Positions 45,740 through 58,901 of a stretch of 64,000 nt of DNA are shown piece after piece. Within the stretch, counting starts at the first letter, position 1, and each line of letters starts with the position of its first letter. The notes under the pieces were generated by a model. It saw only the letters and a program-made list of their open reading frames with translations. It was not told where the DNA came from and did no database searches. The position numbers and the translations under genes were made by a program. Location of the stretch: assembly GCA_902728285.1 (NCBI GenBank), contig CACVBU010000463.1, forward strand, positions 186,001-250,000, given 5' to 3'. Source of the DNA: Clytia hemisphaerica. Lineage: Eukaryota > Cnidaria > Hydrozoa > Leptothecata > Clytiidae.

Positions 45740-46440
45740 ATAGTCGAGAATTGCTTGATGACTTTGAGATCACACTTCAAAAATACAAGCAAACGCAGAG
45801 AATGCGAAGCTCCGCAGAATATCCGCGATCTCTGGCGGCGGCGGCGAAGTTTGAGATCACACTTAAAAAACACAAGAAAACGCGGAGAATGCGAAGCTCC
45901 GCAGAATATCGGCGATCTCCGGCGGCGGCGGCGAAGTTTGAGATCACACTTAAAAAAACACTAGAAAACGCGGAGAATGCGAAGCTCCGCAGAATATCCA
46001 CGATCTCCGGCGACGGCGGCGAAGTTTGAGATCACACTTCAAAAACACAAGAAAACAAGGAGAATGCGAAGCTCCGCAGAATATCCACGATCTCCGGCGA
46101 CGGCGGCGAAGTTTGAGATCACACTTCAAAAACACAAGAAAACAAGGAGAATGCGAAGCTCCGCAGAATATCCGCGATCTCCGGCGGCGGCGGCGGCGAA
46201 GTTTGAGATCACACTTCAAAAACACAATAAATCGTGGAGAATGCGAAGCTCCGCAGAATATCCACGATCTCCGGCGACGGCGGCGAAGTTTGAGATCACA
46301 CTTCAAAAACACAAGAAAACAAGGAGAATGCGAAGCTCTGCAGAATATCCGCGATCTCCGGCGGCGGCGGCGGCGAAGTTTGAGATCACACTTCAAAAAC
46401 ACAATAAATCGCGGAGAATGCGAAGCTCCGCAGGGAAACT
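45740..46440. repeat. Tandem repeat, 87/90-bp unit, about 8.5 copies, open in several frames
   Basis: TTTGAGATCACACTT recurs at 45763, 45850, 45937, 46025, 46112, 46202, 46289 and 46379. The period is 87 or 90 bp by loss or gain of one GGC. Because 87 and 90 are multiples of three, two plus frames and one minus frame stay open over hundreds of bases; this alone explains the long frames (45977-46540, 46026-46757, minus 45950-46402). The unit holds (GGC)n and GAAGCTCCGCAGAATATC, and the block is GC-richer than the rest. Confidence 0.92.
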
Positions 46441-47164
46441 GCGGAAAATTGGCCGAAATCTATGCCAAACTCAGTGTTGTTTGGTTTTGTTTTGTTTTTC
46501 CTGTCTTACCTGTCGTTCTTTTTTTGCAGTCACTTTATAGTTTATTGCATATTTATTTTGTTTTTATTTTAGTCAATGAGTTATATATTTCAATTGTAAA
46601 AAAAAAAAAAAATTCTGATTCACGTCTCTTTCTCTTCTCGCCAACCTTAAGATCCTTATGTAAGGACCTAAATTTCACGTCAAAGTACTCTTTGAGCTCT
46701 TTCCTGTTCATCCAAAATCTAACATCACGTGGCTATGAAGCGCTAAAAGAACAATAATAAATTCATAGAATTTGAGGCAGGGGTGTTTCTGGGGTGCTTA
46801 TTTTATTTTAGACTTCACTTTGAGACAGGGGTGATGCGGTAGATGACTTTTAAGGATAGGGAATATCATAACCGTACTGGGCTCAACTTCAGTAGCTTCA
46901 AATTTAGTCGAAGGAATGCTCGATTGTAGCATTTGAAGGCAAAACAAAGTTATTTTATAACTCAAAAATCCAACAAAGTGAGGAACAGGAAATGAATTGC
47001 GCAAAAGGATTAATTTACGATATCCCAGTGAAAAAAACTCTTCCCTAGAAAATCAAAATTTTTGAAAAAATGAAAATAACTCCCCCAAATATTCACCCAA
47101 GGAACAAGTGTGCAAAATTTCAGCCAAATTGGACCATTTTTGAAATCTCCAGGCTCCAAAGTTT
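46441..47164. other. No gene seen
   Basis: AT-rich sequence with a T-rich stretch and a poly-A tract (about 46600). No supported coding exon. Confidence 0.4.
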
Positions 47165-47262
47165 TCAGACAGACATACAGACAGACACACAGACAGATAC
47201 ACACACACAGAACATGCATACATACAAACACACAGACACACATATAATACAGACATACAGTT
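47165..47262. repeat. CAGA/CACA microsatellite
   Basis: Runs of ACAGACAGACATACAGACAG and ACACACAC. The phrase just upstream (AATTTCAGCCAAATTGGACC) has a diverged counterpart near 48150, typical of a retroposon 3' tail. Confidence 0.8.
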
Positions 47263-48341
47263 GTTGAGAATACCAGATAGGGGTGTGTTTTTTTCCCAAT
47301 ACACACTTTGTAGACTAAGATGCCTATTAGCTCTTACCTGGTATGCGTAGTTTGCTTCTTAACCCTTCGAGCATTTACCTTTTTTTTCTTCTAGGGGAAG
47401 CATTTAGGGACGAACGCTGATAACTTGAAATTTTTACCAGTGGTAAGACACGATAATAGAAGGTGATTTGGAAAATTTTGGTTCGGCCACCTGTTTGGTT
47501 GGTATTATATAGACCAGAACTTAAAGAGACCAGAACTCACTCCTGATACCTCAATTCACAAATGAAAGTGATTCGGTCACGTGGGTATTTGGTATTTTCT
47601 AGACCGGTTTGTAAAATACACACTAACCTCTAGATCTCAGGATCTGCTGAAGCTTTTGACTTGAGATTTTCACCAGTTGTAGGTCTTACTGATATAAGAC
47701 GATTTGCAGAATTTAATTTCGGTAACCCTCATGGTTGGAATTTAAAGACCGGTCAGTATTTTACCTAAAATGCTCACTTTCTGGACAACCACCTTTCTGA
47801 TTTCGTTGAAATCTTCACAGCAAGCTCCTATCATCAATACCTAACACTGGTCCAATTTTCAAGTCATTACCGATCCTCAATCCTGAGATATGAAAATTTA
47901 GACCCATATTAGACAAAAAGGCTATTTTGGGGCGGTCTGTAAGATACAGGAATTTTGGCAGGTGGCAAAAAAATTGACCCCATGCCCCAAGTCATGGAGA
48001 CTTGGCATACAAAATTTGAACAAAAGTATTAAAGTGAAAAAAAAGTTAGAGGGGGGTCCTATTTTGGACATTTTCAAAAATTGATTACGTCACCAATGAT
48101 GATAAAATTTTGTCAGAGGGTGTCAATTCATATTTTGTGCACACAGTCAAAATTTCATGTCGATTGGACAACTCTATCAAAAGTTATCGAAAAAGATCAT
48201 CCCCTCCTAAATGCGCGAAGGGTTAATTGTATGACTAAAAACTATTACAGTGGAGATGCCTTACGAGTTATTAACGGGCTGTTATTCTGTAATAGCACGG
48301 GTTTAGCGGGCAATTACGGCTGTAGCGGGCAATTAGTAATA

Positions 48342-48548
48342 GTAATAACATGGTTTTGAGGGTGATTCAAAATAGCCCGAGCGTAGTGAGGGCTATTTGA
48401 AATTCTTTCAATAAAACGAGGTGAAAATCCGGGTATGTACTAGGTTGTAATCAGTGGCATATGATTACTACGTTCGGGCTATATTGAAATTTCTTCAATA
48501 AATCTCGGGGCTATTAATCCCAAATCACCCTCAAAACCATGTTATTAC
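48342..48548. mobile_element. Palindromic MITE, GTAATAACATGGTTTTGAGG ends
   Basis: GTAATAACATGGTTTTGAGG plus GTGATT at the left is inverted at 48523-48548. A second inner pair (AATAGCCC.AGCGTAGT and ACTACGTTCGGGCTAT) makes the whole element nearly hairpin-shaped. Confidence 0.85.
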
Positions 48549-49120
48549 AATTACAAATTTCTAATGTAAATTATATTTTGATGTTTACATTGCATTGCAT
48601 ATATTTTTATGTGTGCTTTCGAGTGCATTAATAAAAACGCACCTATTTTTTTTCCCCAAAGACATTACTATTTTCACAAAATATTACACTTAGTTTTACT
48701 ATTTCTTTTTTTTTTACTAAAAGTTTCGCCCTCAGCCGCTAATAATTTATCTGCTTCCATGTAATTTTATTCTGTGAGCAGCCCTTGGTACTTAACTTTT
48801 AAAATTTTGCGTCTATTTTATGTTGAAGTCAGTCAAAGGCGTAAGATATTTTTGTAAATAGCGAGGTTACGCAAGAGGCTATTTAGGATAGCCAAGATCT
48901 TCGATTTGTATCGCCAGCAATGTTTTAAAAAGTCGCGCGATTCCTTTGATGAGTGGAGACTGGTCTTAGGTTAAGTTTTAATGAAGTTATCAAGTTCATC
49001 CTTGATTTTATTTATTTTCTTTAGAGTTTAAATGACAATAGCGAAAGTTATTGAATCCTCTACATCCGCTTATGATGCAAGGTTTATTTTCATTTATTAA
49101 CATCGACAGCATATAACCCC

Positions 49121-49807
49121 GTGGGGATACTCACACGTAGAAAAATCAACTTTCGGTACCGCCATGAACAGTGCTCCCTTAATGTATATCGGGATTTCAA
49201 ACTCCCGAAAGTCCCCACCAATAGCATATTGGTCTCAACTGATGAAGTTATTTCTTGTTGTTTATTTAAAGTTCTGTTTAGTTATTTGATCAATCGTGTT
49301 GGTGACACACATGTACCATGCATTGCATTTGAAAAACATTTTATGTCAGAACAGGGTTTCTTAGGAAAAGTCGAAAACTTTGAAAATGATTTACCCATTT
49401 AGTACCAGTTGAGTGTGATATTTTATACCCTAACTCAATCTCACTTCTCTGAGTCGGTTAAAAAGTCTGAATTTTGACCCTGTCGAAGTTTCGGTATCCA
49501 CACCAGGGACACAAAGACAAGGGAGATATTTGAACGATTCAAATTTGACATATATCAAACTATTCATTACTAAAACTTGCTTTTCTAATTGCAATTGAAA
49601 ACCAAAAATGTCAGTATGATATGGATAGCATCTTTGTCGATGATTTCTATCTCCTCCTTCTGATTTCACGTCAAATTCTGGTGGAAGAAAATGAAATTCT
49701 ATTTTCCATTGTATTCTCTGAGTGTAAGTTACGGCCAGGAAACAAAGTGTAAAGAGTAATGAGTTTTTTGGACGATAAGATGACAATAAGAATGTTAATC
49801 TCTCCAT
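49121..49807. other. Two unexplained opposing open frames
   Basis: A plus frame (49121-49402, 93 codons) and a minus frame (49807-49430, 125 codons) end 28 bases apart. The minus frame is the longer, starts MERLTFLLSS and has mixed composition unlike the simple repeats around it. Neither shows a motif or clear splice sites. They could be remnants of one gene or chance. Confidence 0.25.
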
Positions 49808-50826
49808 TTTACAAAAAAGGTATCATCTTGATGGGGGAACAATATTTTTTCTTCTAATTTATTCTAAATTTTCCACATCTAGTTGTACTATCTAAACATT
49901 TTTGGAAAAGAATTTTCTAACTTGATACATATTTTGTGTATGTGTACTGTTTTTATGCATCAAAAAGATTTTGAATCATGATACACTCACATTTCACTGG
50001 ATGCATTTTCGCTGTGAAATTATCCGCAAAATTTTCTGATCGCGTTCTGAGACGGAGGCTAATTTCTTGACAAAATATCGGACTTTTTTGTATAAAGGTG
50101 CATAATGGTAATGCCTAAAATATGATTGAGTCAGGATATCAAGAGAAAACTTTTTTGGCCAATTTGGGCCAAAAAAGGCCCTAAAAATTATATTTTTTGA
50201 TACATATTTTGTGTACATTGATTGGTTCATTAGTTTTTTCTGATTTTTTGTTTAAAGATTTTTTAAGCTAAAATGTTATGAAAGCTGATTTTTAATTAAT
50301 TACACAAATTTTGGGCCGAAGAGGGCATAAAAATGACATATTTTGGACATGATTCATTAGTTTTTCCTGATTTTTGCACAAGGATGCCAAACAAAAATAT
50401 GGCAGAATCTGAATTTTGAAAAAAACTATTTGAGGTAACTTTGAACCAAACAAGGGCCGAAAAAATGACATTTTTGATATTTTTGAGACCTTCGATACCC
50501 TTGAGAACTCTAATTATGGAAAAAAAATTAGTTAAGAACTCAAAATTAAGTTTTAATTCAGTAATATTAGGTCCTTTTTTCTGAATTTTGACCATGTGGT
50601 TATTTCTGTCCTCTTGCTCATGCAAGTTTGTACAAGGAGACCATGTGCCCGAACTGTGTGAACTGGTTCGGTAAAATACACAGAACTTTATCCGACGTTG
50701 TAAAAATTCTAGCGTAACCGAAAAAATAGGATCTTTATTACGTACATAAATTACGAGGATTTTTTAATATGAAAAGTTAGTTCTACTTTTTTACTGTATC
50801 CTTTTTTCCTATTCAATTAACATCAG

Positions 50827-51058
50827 AGACGATGTTCAAAACAAGATGATAGCATTGCAAGAGAAATCGGACAAAGAACTTCTAAAATATAACACTGATT
50901 CGAAAGAATTGATGAGAATCATTGATCACGATTGCAAGCTGAAAGAATTCATGTCAGTCAAATGCGAAGACCGCGCGGAAATGCTTGGATTTTCACTTCA
51001 ACATGCTTTGCGTAGAGAAGAACGCGAGAGAAAGAACGAAAAAGAAGATGTCATTTAG
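50827..51058 (+). CDS. Last exon of a coiled-coil protein (possible outer dynein arm docking complex type)
   Basis: Acceptor AACATCAG|A, then an open frame to TAG at 51056-51058 (77 codons). It is strongly charged and helical: a heptad-like ALQEKSDKELLKYNTDSKEL run, then MRIIDHDCKLKEFMSVK, then a basic-acidic end (RREERERKNEKEDV). The phrase with HD.KLKEFM.VK resembles, from memory, the ODAD1/CCDC63 family of ciliary docking proteins; I could not test this. I see no upstream exons in the window, so introns must be long or this is an isolated copied exon. The DAGL 3' region copy starts 47 bases after the stop. Confidence 0.55.
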
Positions 51059-51400
51059 GTATATGAGAAGATTACCCGAAATTCGTTGGTTTACCCTTTG
51101 TTTTTATAACGTAAAATTTTAACCCATACATGATGTCTCCGTATTTTGTGATTTTTTTGAATCTGTTCATATTGTTTATAAAGATTTCTACATAAAGAAT
51201 TTTCTAACATATTTTTTGGATAATAGGGGGTTATAAATATAATTTTTGTTAATAGCAGACAAAGTTTCTGTCTGTCGTGTGCCGTAGGATGGTTGAACCT
51301 TTTTATTCCCGTCAAAACTTTCCTATCGCCACTTCACAACGGAAAAAGACCAATACTCTGGGTAGGTACAAAGATGACTTCAATTATTCATGAGTTTAAT

Positions 51401-52138
51401 ATAGACACTGGATAAACAACGTATAAAACGGTGGAGAGCGAAGCATTGTCTTTCTTTTGTTTGAGAAAACAATCGAGGATCAGGATACAGGCTTTGTCCG
51501 CAAAGGACAACTGTCATGACGGCTCGAAGTTCTCTGATTTTGAAAAGTGATTAATAATCTCATTTCTAAAAAGTCCTCTAAAAATTTGGAAACAAATGCT
51601 AAAATATTTAACGGATACATGTATTAAATCTGTTGTGACAAAAACATCATCAGGCAAAAACAATCAAACAGAAGGCCTAAAATGACACAGAATTTTAAGT
51701 TGGCGATATTCTTCTAACATCTTTCTGAGGAGAGCTAATATTGACATATATTAGACTTGAGTGTCTTGGCTTCACCGTGGTATGAAAATATTTTGGAGGC
51801 TCGTGGTGGTCGGTGGTTTTATTGAGGTTAAAGTTTGAAAATTTCTGGTGTCAACATTCAATTTTTCATTTATAGCATGTTTTTCGTATCTTTCTTGCAA
51901 CTTGAAACGTCATAATGACACATAATTAGCATTTATTTTGATGTATTTGCCTCTCTAAAGAAAACTTAATTTTCATTTGGGAATTGAAATGACTGTGTTA
52001 AAATGAAAAAAATGACTAAAATGTTACGAAAAATCGTTTAATGAAGGAAGGAGAGTGAACAAGAATGTCATTACTGCGGACAAGGCTAGAACATGAGAAA
52101 TCAATGAAAATATAGCTCGTTGTTTATCCAGTGTCTAT
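51401..52138. mobile_element. MITE, ATAGACACTGGATAAACAAC ends
   Basis: About 738 bp. ATAGACACTGGATAAACAAC at 51401 is inverted at 52119-52138. Absent from the matching place in the first copy (about 28710). Ends flanked by TA. Confidence 0.82.
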
Positions 52139-53166
52139 AATAAATTCTGGAATTGTTTAAGCGGCCAGTCCCAAAACTGTAGAGTTACTGTAGTCCGCGC
52201 ATTTGTAAGCAGCAGAAAATATTCTTTCCGATATGTTGGCAAAAGTCAGCGGAAAGATCCCGGAAAAGCGCCAGGAAAGTTTAACCAGGAATAGAAAAGT
52301 TTAGCAATCCTACGTTACAAAGGATGTAAATAATTGAATTTGGGTTTTAAAAAGAGTGAGTTATGGGAGATAATAAGTGTGTTCTATTTTTGACTTTCAT
52401 GTGAAAACCACGTCATTTGAATTAGACTTATTACAACGGGAATGGTTTCCACAAGGAAGCAAATAAGTATTCACATTTACTTTGAACAAACTTGGGTACT
52501 ATAAACGCGAAGGTGATTGTGGAAATTATACCCATACTATAACACTTTATTTCGGGGAGTATTCTAGGTAATTGACATACCGTATGTAGGGCCGGTAAGG
52601 GTTGGTTTTTTAGGCTTCCCAAAGTGCACTGTAACGTTCGATATGAGAGAGGGTTATAGTGTAGGGTGCGAGAAGTGAGAAAAATCGAGTGAACAATCCG
52701 CCCATTTTTGCCAGAAAATAGACAACAGACTTTGTCAAAGTTGGCAAAATCTTTTTTCCACTGTAAAAGGATCCAATTGTCTAGCTTTTGCCTCTGGGGG
52801 ACGAAAAAGTTTAATCAGGGGGTGGTTTAATCAAATTTAATGTCAAAGTGATCATTCATTTGGAATTTATATCTATTTATATCTATTTCGCATGAAAAGT
52901 GAAGCCTAGGTTTGGAAGGATTTCCTACCAAAGTCACGTGACTAAAATATGCAATTTCACCGGTTTGAGAGATGTGAAATAGCGTTTGCCGCCTACTTTT
53001 TTTTATCTCGCGCTCCGAAAACAATTAAAATGCTAGATCCTATCCATCGGCACGAAATTTAAAAAGTCAAATTTTTGCTTCACTTTTTTTTGCTGGAGAA
53101 AGCTTAAAGTTGCCTATCTAGCCCTTCGGGCTTTACAGATATCTGCGGTTTATGCTGCATTTTCAG

Positions 53167-53731
53167 TAGCCTGGGAATCCAAGCGTTAAACTTTATTCAC
53201 AGTCTAGTTTATGATATTTTTGCTGCTTGTTTAACGCTTGGCGCAGGTAACTCGCCTGCAGGGAGATTTTTCCCTGCAATGCAGGTTCGGCCTGATTGGC
53301 CAGCTTTCGGCGTATTACTTAGCAGTACTTTCGCGCGCATTTTGATAATTTCGATGCGCGCGCATAATTTATGGAAAAAGCTGACTCTGCAGAAAAAAGG
53401 AAAACAAATGAAAATAAAAACATAGATTCATTTCGAAACAAAATAGCTGTTGACTGGAAGTCTAAATACATGTGGCTGATGTTTTGATGTGGTTTTTAGT
53501 ATTTTTGAAAGTCTTTAGAGCTTGTAAAAGAATTTTTATGGTAAGTTAATTATGTGTGTTTGCCTGGGTTTCCAAAGTACAGAAAGTCTGTCAACAAGGG
53601 TTCACACACAGACTGTTTATAAGATTCTGTGTCAGACTAATCTACCTGCACCAAGCTCTATAATCTTAGAACTTTTTGAGGTGAGGTATTTTTTGTTTTT
53701 TCTAAGATTATGAGCTTGGATTCCCAGGCTA
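53167..53731. mobile_element. TAGCCTGG(A/G) element, copy 2
   Basis: 565 bp, TAGCCTGGGAATCCAAGC at the left and its inverse GCTTGGATTCCCAGGCTA at the right. The flanks CATTTTCAG (53158-53166) and CCTTTTCAG (53732-53740) agree at 8 of 9 places and the empty site is at about 29020. Both subterminal regions match the core of 32346-35184. Confidence 0.85.
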
Positions 53732-55093
53732 CCTTTTCAGGAGATTTTATAGCTGAAATTCTTCTTTCATTTTTGTATTTTCGCCGACCGACCGACCCTC
53801 TTTTTTGGGTAGCTTGGCCCGTAAAATAACAAATTAAATTGGCCTCGCCTTACCATAATAACTATTTTACTAGCCGTTACCCGGCGTCGCACGCCAGTTA
53901 AGCCGTAGCTGAACGCACTAAAAGTCCTATGGATGTTAAGCTGGCTTAAAAAAGCGATCAAAAAAAAAATCTCTACAACGTTTAACTCTAACCTTTCCCG
54001 GGTGTCTTATCTTTTAATCATATTTGGATCGTGTACTGCCCCCCCCCGTGACATAATTTTTTGTTTAAGTCAAAAGTTAACGACTCTGCAGGTAGCTATT
54101 TTTCTCGCTTCGCTTGCGTTAAACATGCCGTCCAGTTTAAATGACAATTTTTCAGGACAAAGTGGGAAGGTCACAAAGAATAGTGCAACTCTTTGTTTTT
54201 TATCAGATCAAAAAAAATAAGACAATTCTAAGTTGCTTTTTTAAACCCTAATGGAGAACGAGTCTCGTGGTCGCAAAGCGAAAGGGATTCTATAGATGCT
54301 TCGAGCCCGCCACTAGTTATGTAAGAAGAGGTCGAGGCTATTAATCCGCTGCTCAAAAGAATATCGTACTTTTTTCCCGAAAATCCCAAATCCCAAAGAA
54401 ATTCCGAAAAACTAAAATTCCATAAAATTCTCGATAAAATGAGGGGTCAACGACCTCCCAATTCTTCTTCAAACTCGAGATATCGCATTTTGAAGTTTTT
54501 CCCAATACCGTGACGTCATTGGGTCCCTTTACCCCTAATGTTTTCAACGGTCAATTCGCGAATTTTGGAATTTTTGCGGTCAACAGGTACCATTTGCCCC
54601 AAGGGTCCCAAAAAAACAAAAAACGTCAATTTTTTCCAAGGGAAAGTGGGTTTTTAAATTTGCGAAAGATTGACACTGCAACGACTTCTCTTAAAAACGC
54701 TAATTTTGACATTTTTGAAAATTTGTGAATTCACATTATTTGAAGAGTAAAACAATAACAACAATTTATTTTTCTAACCAAAACTGCGTAGTTAAAATAG
54801 TATTTTGTGAAATTTTGTCGAATTATTTTTTCTAACATAACATTCGAATGACAGTTGATATTTTTGTTACTGAAAATTCAAGAAGAAAATTATGCGATTT
54901 ATCGGCGATCCAAAAAATATCTGCAATCTGATTGGTTAAAAAGAGTACAATATATCTTGTATTTTACATGTAAAAATATAAATTGACGAAAAGATGTTGT
55001 TGCATTATAGCGGTAGAAGCAATCTAACGTCACTTTGCTACAAAAGTGTCCTCCAACACAAAAAGTGCATTTTTTGGGTCACCGATAAACCAG

Positions 55094-55245
55094 TTATCAG
55101 ACATTTGCTCGTACAATATGGAAATATTTTACTCGTTCCGGATTTTCCGTATATTTTCCTCGCCTAAAGGCTCGGAAAATATTGTACGGAAAAATCTTGG
55201 AACTCGTAAAATATTTTTCATATTGTACTCGCAACTGTCCGATAA
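55094..55245. mobile_element. Near-perfect palindromic MITE
   Basis: TTATC.GACA.TTGC followed by GTACAATATG and AAATATTTTACTCG at the left half; the right half is the inverse (CGTAAAATATTTTTCATATT, GTACTCGCAACTGTCCGATAA). About 150 bp; it would fold into one hairpin. Confidence 0.75.
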
Positions 55246-55499
55246 CTATTACATAACAACATGAAGGATTTTTCGTTTCTCTCTTTCCTTTAAATAATGT
55301 ACCCCGTCTTACTGACCCAGTGAGAATTTTATAGCAGTTTGATTCTGTTTCGTTGAAATTTTACAGACCAGGAAGATAAAAAATGAGGTTTAGTGATCAA
55401 ATTAGGAACGGGGGTGATCGGCTCAGGCCAATTAACAGTTCGGAGGGGGGTTTGATTTTTTAGTCTGAATCGCAGACCTCTATAGATACTTCCTATATA

Positions 55500-57330
55500 A
55501 GAAACTATATAAGAAACTCTTTTCGCTAGAGGATGAGCTGAAGCCTATGGGTTTTTGGGGCCGAAATTGACCAGGTGAGACCTTAAAATTGTTGACTTTG
55601 TTGAGTCGGGGAAGTAGGCTTAGGTGAGGTGGGGCAAGAAAGTGTATGTAGGACCAGAGATTTGGGAAAAGAGGATAAGAATTGCGCTATTCAGCTATAG
55701 AAATATAGGCTAGGGAACCTTTTGTTCTATTGAAATATCTGCGCCCGATCGATTGTTTTAGTTCTGAACCAATCGGAGCGCTTGATTATACTATGCGCAC
55801 AAGACTAGAAGTACAAACAAAAAATGGCAGCCGTGGTTGATATCGAAAGTGAAATAAAAATATTTTTAATATTGGGTATTTTGGTATTTTTTTATAAGCA
55901 TTTTTCATTTTGGACAGGGCGGATACAGTGTTAGTCGAGCCAAAAACTTTCAGTTTTAGCCAAAATACTTTCCTCAAGGAATGCTCGAACCAATGTCACA
56001 GATTATATTGTAGAAATAGAAATAATTACTAGTGAAAAAGAATTTAAAATTCATTGCATTCAAACACAAAACGAAGCTGGTAAAACTAATATAGTTTTTC
56101 ATTACTTCTCGGGCTAAAGTGTTTTGACAATCATATAAAAAGAGCTAGCTAGGTTGAATATTAAAACAATGAAGGAGAAGGGAAAGAAAAAAACAGGACT
56201 AAAACAATAGCAATTCATGATATCAATGACAAGAAATCAAAAATATCATGAATTTTTTTGTAAGAACTTTTTGAAGTTTACACCACAACAAAGCGAAAAA
56301 TAATAGCAATATAATCCAAAACAGTAGCATACATTAAAAACAAAAATTATATAAAAATCTTTATTTGGTCGCGTTTGTTGTAATAACAAAAAATAATAAT
56401 AAACTGGTTAAATTTCTGGATTAATTTTTTGATTCTTGTTATGTCAATTTTTGTCTTATTGCTTCCAAAAAGTTACTTAAATAATTGCAAGAAAATTAAT
56501 TACAATAAAAAAAACTTTGACTTGATCCTTCCTCACTAAAAGCACCTTGGAAAATAAACATATATTGTGAAACAGTATATGAAAAATCGGTCACTCTTGG
56601 ATTTAGGGGGGGGGCGCACTAATTCCAATAGAGGTGTGATTCTAAGATAAAAAGCAATTTACCCTTTCAAATAAAATTTTAGAGAAAAAAAGTATGAATA
56701 TAACCAGACTGTTCATCAATGCTCAAGAAAAGAGTATTTCATAAGATGAATAATTATATAATGTGATGTATGAAAATAGTCCAGTGTCCACTTCCAATTC
56801 CAAACTGGAATTTCTATTTAAAGCATTTTTTATATCTATATGGTTGGTTCATATCAATTATCTTGTAATTTTAGTCTAGCCCCATTCTGGTGTCTTGTTT
56901 GGGACTATTTGCGTAATCAAGCTGGAAATCCTGGTGAAACAGGGATAAGAAGACCTTAATCCAACTGCAAACAAACCATGACATCAGATTCCATTGTTGT
57001 TTCCTTTGAGTTTAAACATGCTTTTCACCTGTCCATCTTATTAGCAGAATTTGTTGGTGTTTGCAAAGATATTGAACCTTGTACGTGAGAAATTCAGACA
57101 AATTTTAAGCCAATTCTCATTGTATACCAACCACGTGAAGGTACAAAATAATTCATGGATCTAGGTTACTTGGGCAGTATGATGGTAACTAACCTGAAAG
57201 TATATAATAATGAAAATGGGAATTAGGATTTTTGCAGCAAGCTCTCATGAACAAATACAGAACACAAACAACAAACCTTAATTCCACCGACCACAGACAA
57301 AAACCGGTGAAATAAATCTTATATAACTGG
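55500..57330. other. No gene seen
   Basis: AT-rich, many A runs. No supported exon or inverted repeat. Confidence 0.4.
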
Positions 57331-57457
57331 AAAATCTATTAACCGGTCAGAGCCAATCTAATAACCTGTCAGAGCCAATCTATTAACCGGTCAGAGCCAA
57401 TCTACTAACCGGTCAGAGCTAATCTACTAACCGGTCAGAGCCAAACCGGTCAGAGTC
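57331..57457. repeat. 22-bp tandem repeat (AACCGGTCAGAGCCAATCTA)
   Basis: Five to six copies of AACCGGTCAGAGCCAATCTA with TT or CT as spacer; the last copy is shortened. ACCGGT is palindromic. Confidence 0.9.
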
Positions 57458-58901
57458 ATAGTTTCATAAAATTACATAAGTATTAATATTAGAACTTTGG
57501 TTGCAATTTTCTGTTACATACAAAAACTTGAAATTTCAACCCCAAAAAAATGTTTTTCCTCAGTAGGAGCTAAAAAGTCATCAAGAATAATTTAGCGTAC
57601 TTACCAAATCTAAAATCCATTGCCCATTGCCATCAAGCAAGTTTTGCTAGGATAACATTATTTTTTCATCTAAACTGTAGGAAAAAAAAACAATATTTTT
57701 AGTCGATTTTGCCCATCTGCCCATCTTCAATCAAAATGCTAAGAAAGTTTGAAGATTTGCCATGTAAAACTAAGCTATAGGTTGTCATTTAATCAACCTT
57801 ACTGCTACCCATAAAAAATTATGTTTCCAACACAAAAAAAAATAATTTTATTCAACTTATCAAACAAAAAATACACTTTTTAATATAATTTTTCAGCTAT
57901 CTTTGAAGGATGTGCCAAAAAGATCTAGAAGGTGCCAATAAAAACCAAAGCTAGGCTAGTCACCTACAACCTTTTTCCAACCCAAACCACTTTATTTTGA
58001 CTCTGAAAGACTTTCCAGTAAGGCAAACTAGCTAAAAATAAAAAGGTCCCATTTCACATCCAATTTTAGCATGCCTGCTTCCGCCATCTTTTTCTCAAAA
58101 AATAAAGCATGCAACAGCAGATTTTTTTGTCAGTGGAAACCCCAAAAGATCGTTATTAGCTTTTCAGTTGTTTATATCAGTAGGAAACCCCTCCAAAGGA
58201 GTAAATTCAGACAGTTTTTCTTGAACTGTTATAATACTGCACATAACGCCATTTTTTTCGCAGTACCTTCTTGGCCAAGTTGTTCCCTAGCCTAGCGACA
58301 TCAGACGACGCCGAATTCAATGGTCAACAATGAGAAAACAGCGAGCGGCAGCGGCGATTCTTATCCTCTTTTCCCAAATCTCTGGTAGGACTTATGAATA
58401 AATTAAAATTATGAAATTTCAAGTTCTAAGAATCTCCAATCCTGTAATGAAATATATAGTGGAGTCCCTTTTAACTTTAACGTCTAAAACTCCAATGTCT
58501 CCTTATCTCGATCAAGTTTCGTGGTCTCTTCAAATGCTCTTAAACCTTTCTCCAAAATATCAAAGTTTCCTTAACTCTAACAAATTGGTTTTCTATGTTC
58601 GAGTTCTGAAGATTCCACTGTAGAACGCTAACCCAGAACAAGTTGAAGTGAAAGAAAGGAAAATCTATGAACTTTTTTAAATAAAAATTTATAATGACGT
58701 TCAATCCCCTATTTTAGGTGGGACTTGACAAGTCAACTATGAAGCGGAATTTTCCTGAAAATTCATTAATAATTTGTCTATTTGCAGCAATAAAAAAACT
58801 TTGTAAAAATATTCTTAAAAAGTTTAAATCGGAAATATAATATGAAATACTGTATGATGTGAAAAATAATTGAATAAATTTACTTATGAATGTACACTCA
58901 C

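Larger units (their letters stand above)
51105..55495. repeat. Second copy of the DAGL 3' region, split by insertions
   Basis: Matching blocks in order: 51105-51380, about 52150-52190, 52632-52870, about 53140-53160, 53732-53860, 54704-54900 and 55255-55495 correspond to 28434-29740. The spaces between hold elements absent from the first copy (51401-52138, 53167-53731, 55094-55245 and others). Confidence 0.85.

Noticed and set aside
47010..47306. Two overlapping Cys/Val-rich minus frames
   Set aside because: They translate the CAGA/CACA microsatellite.
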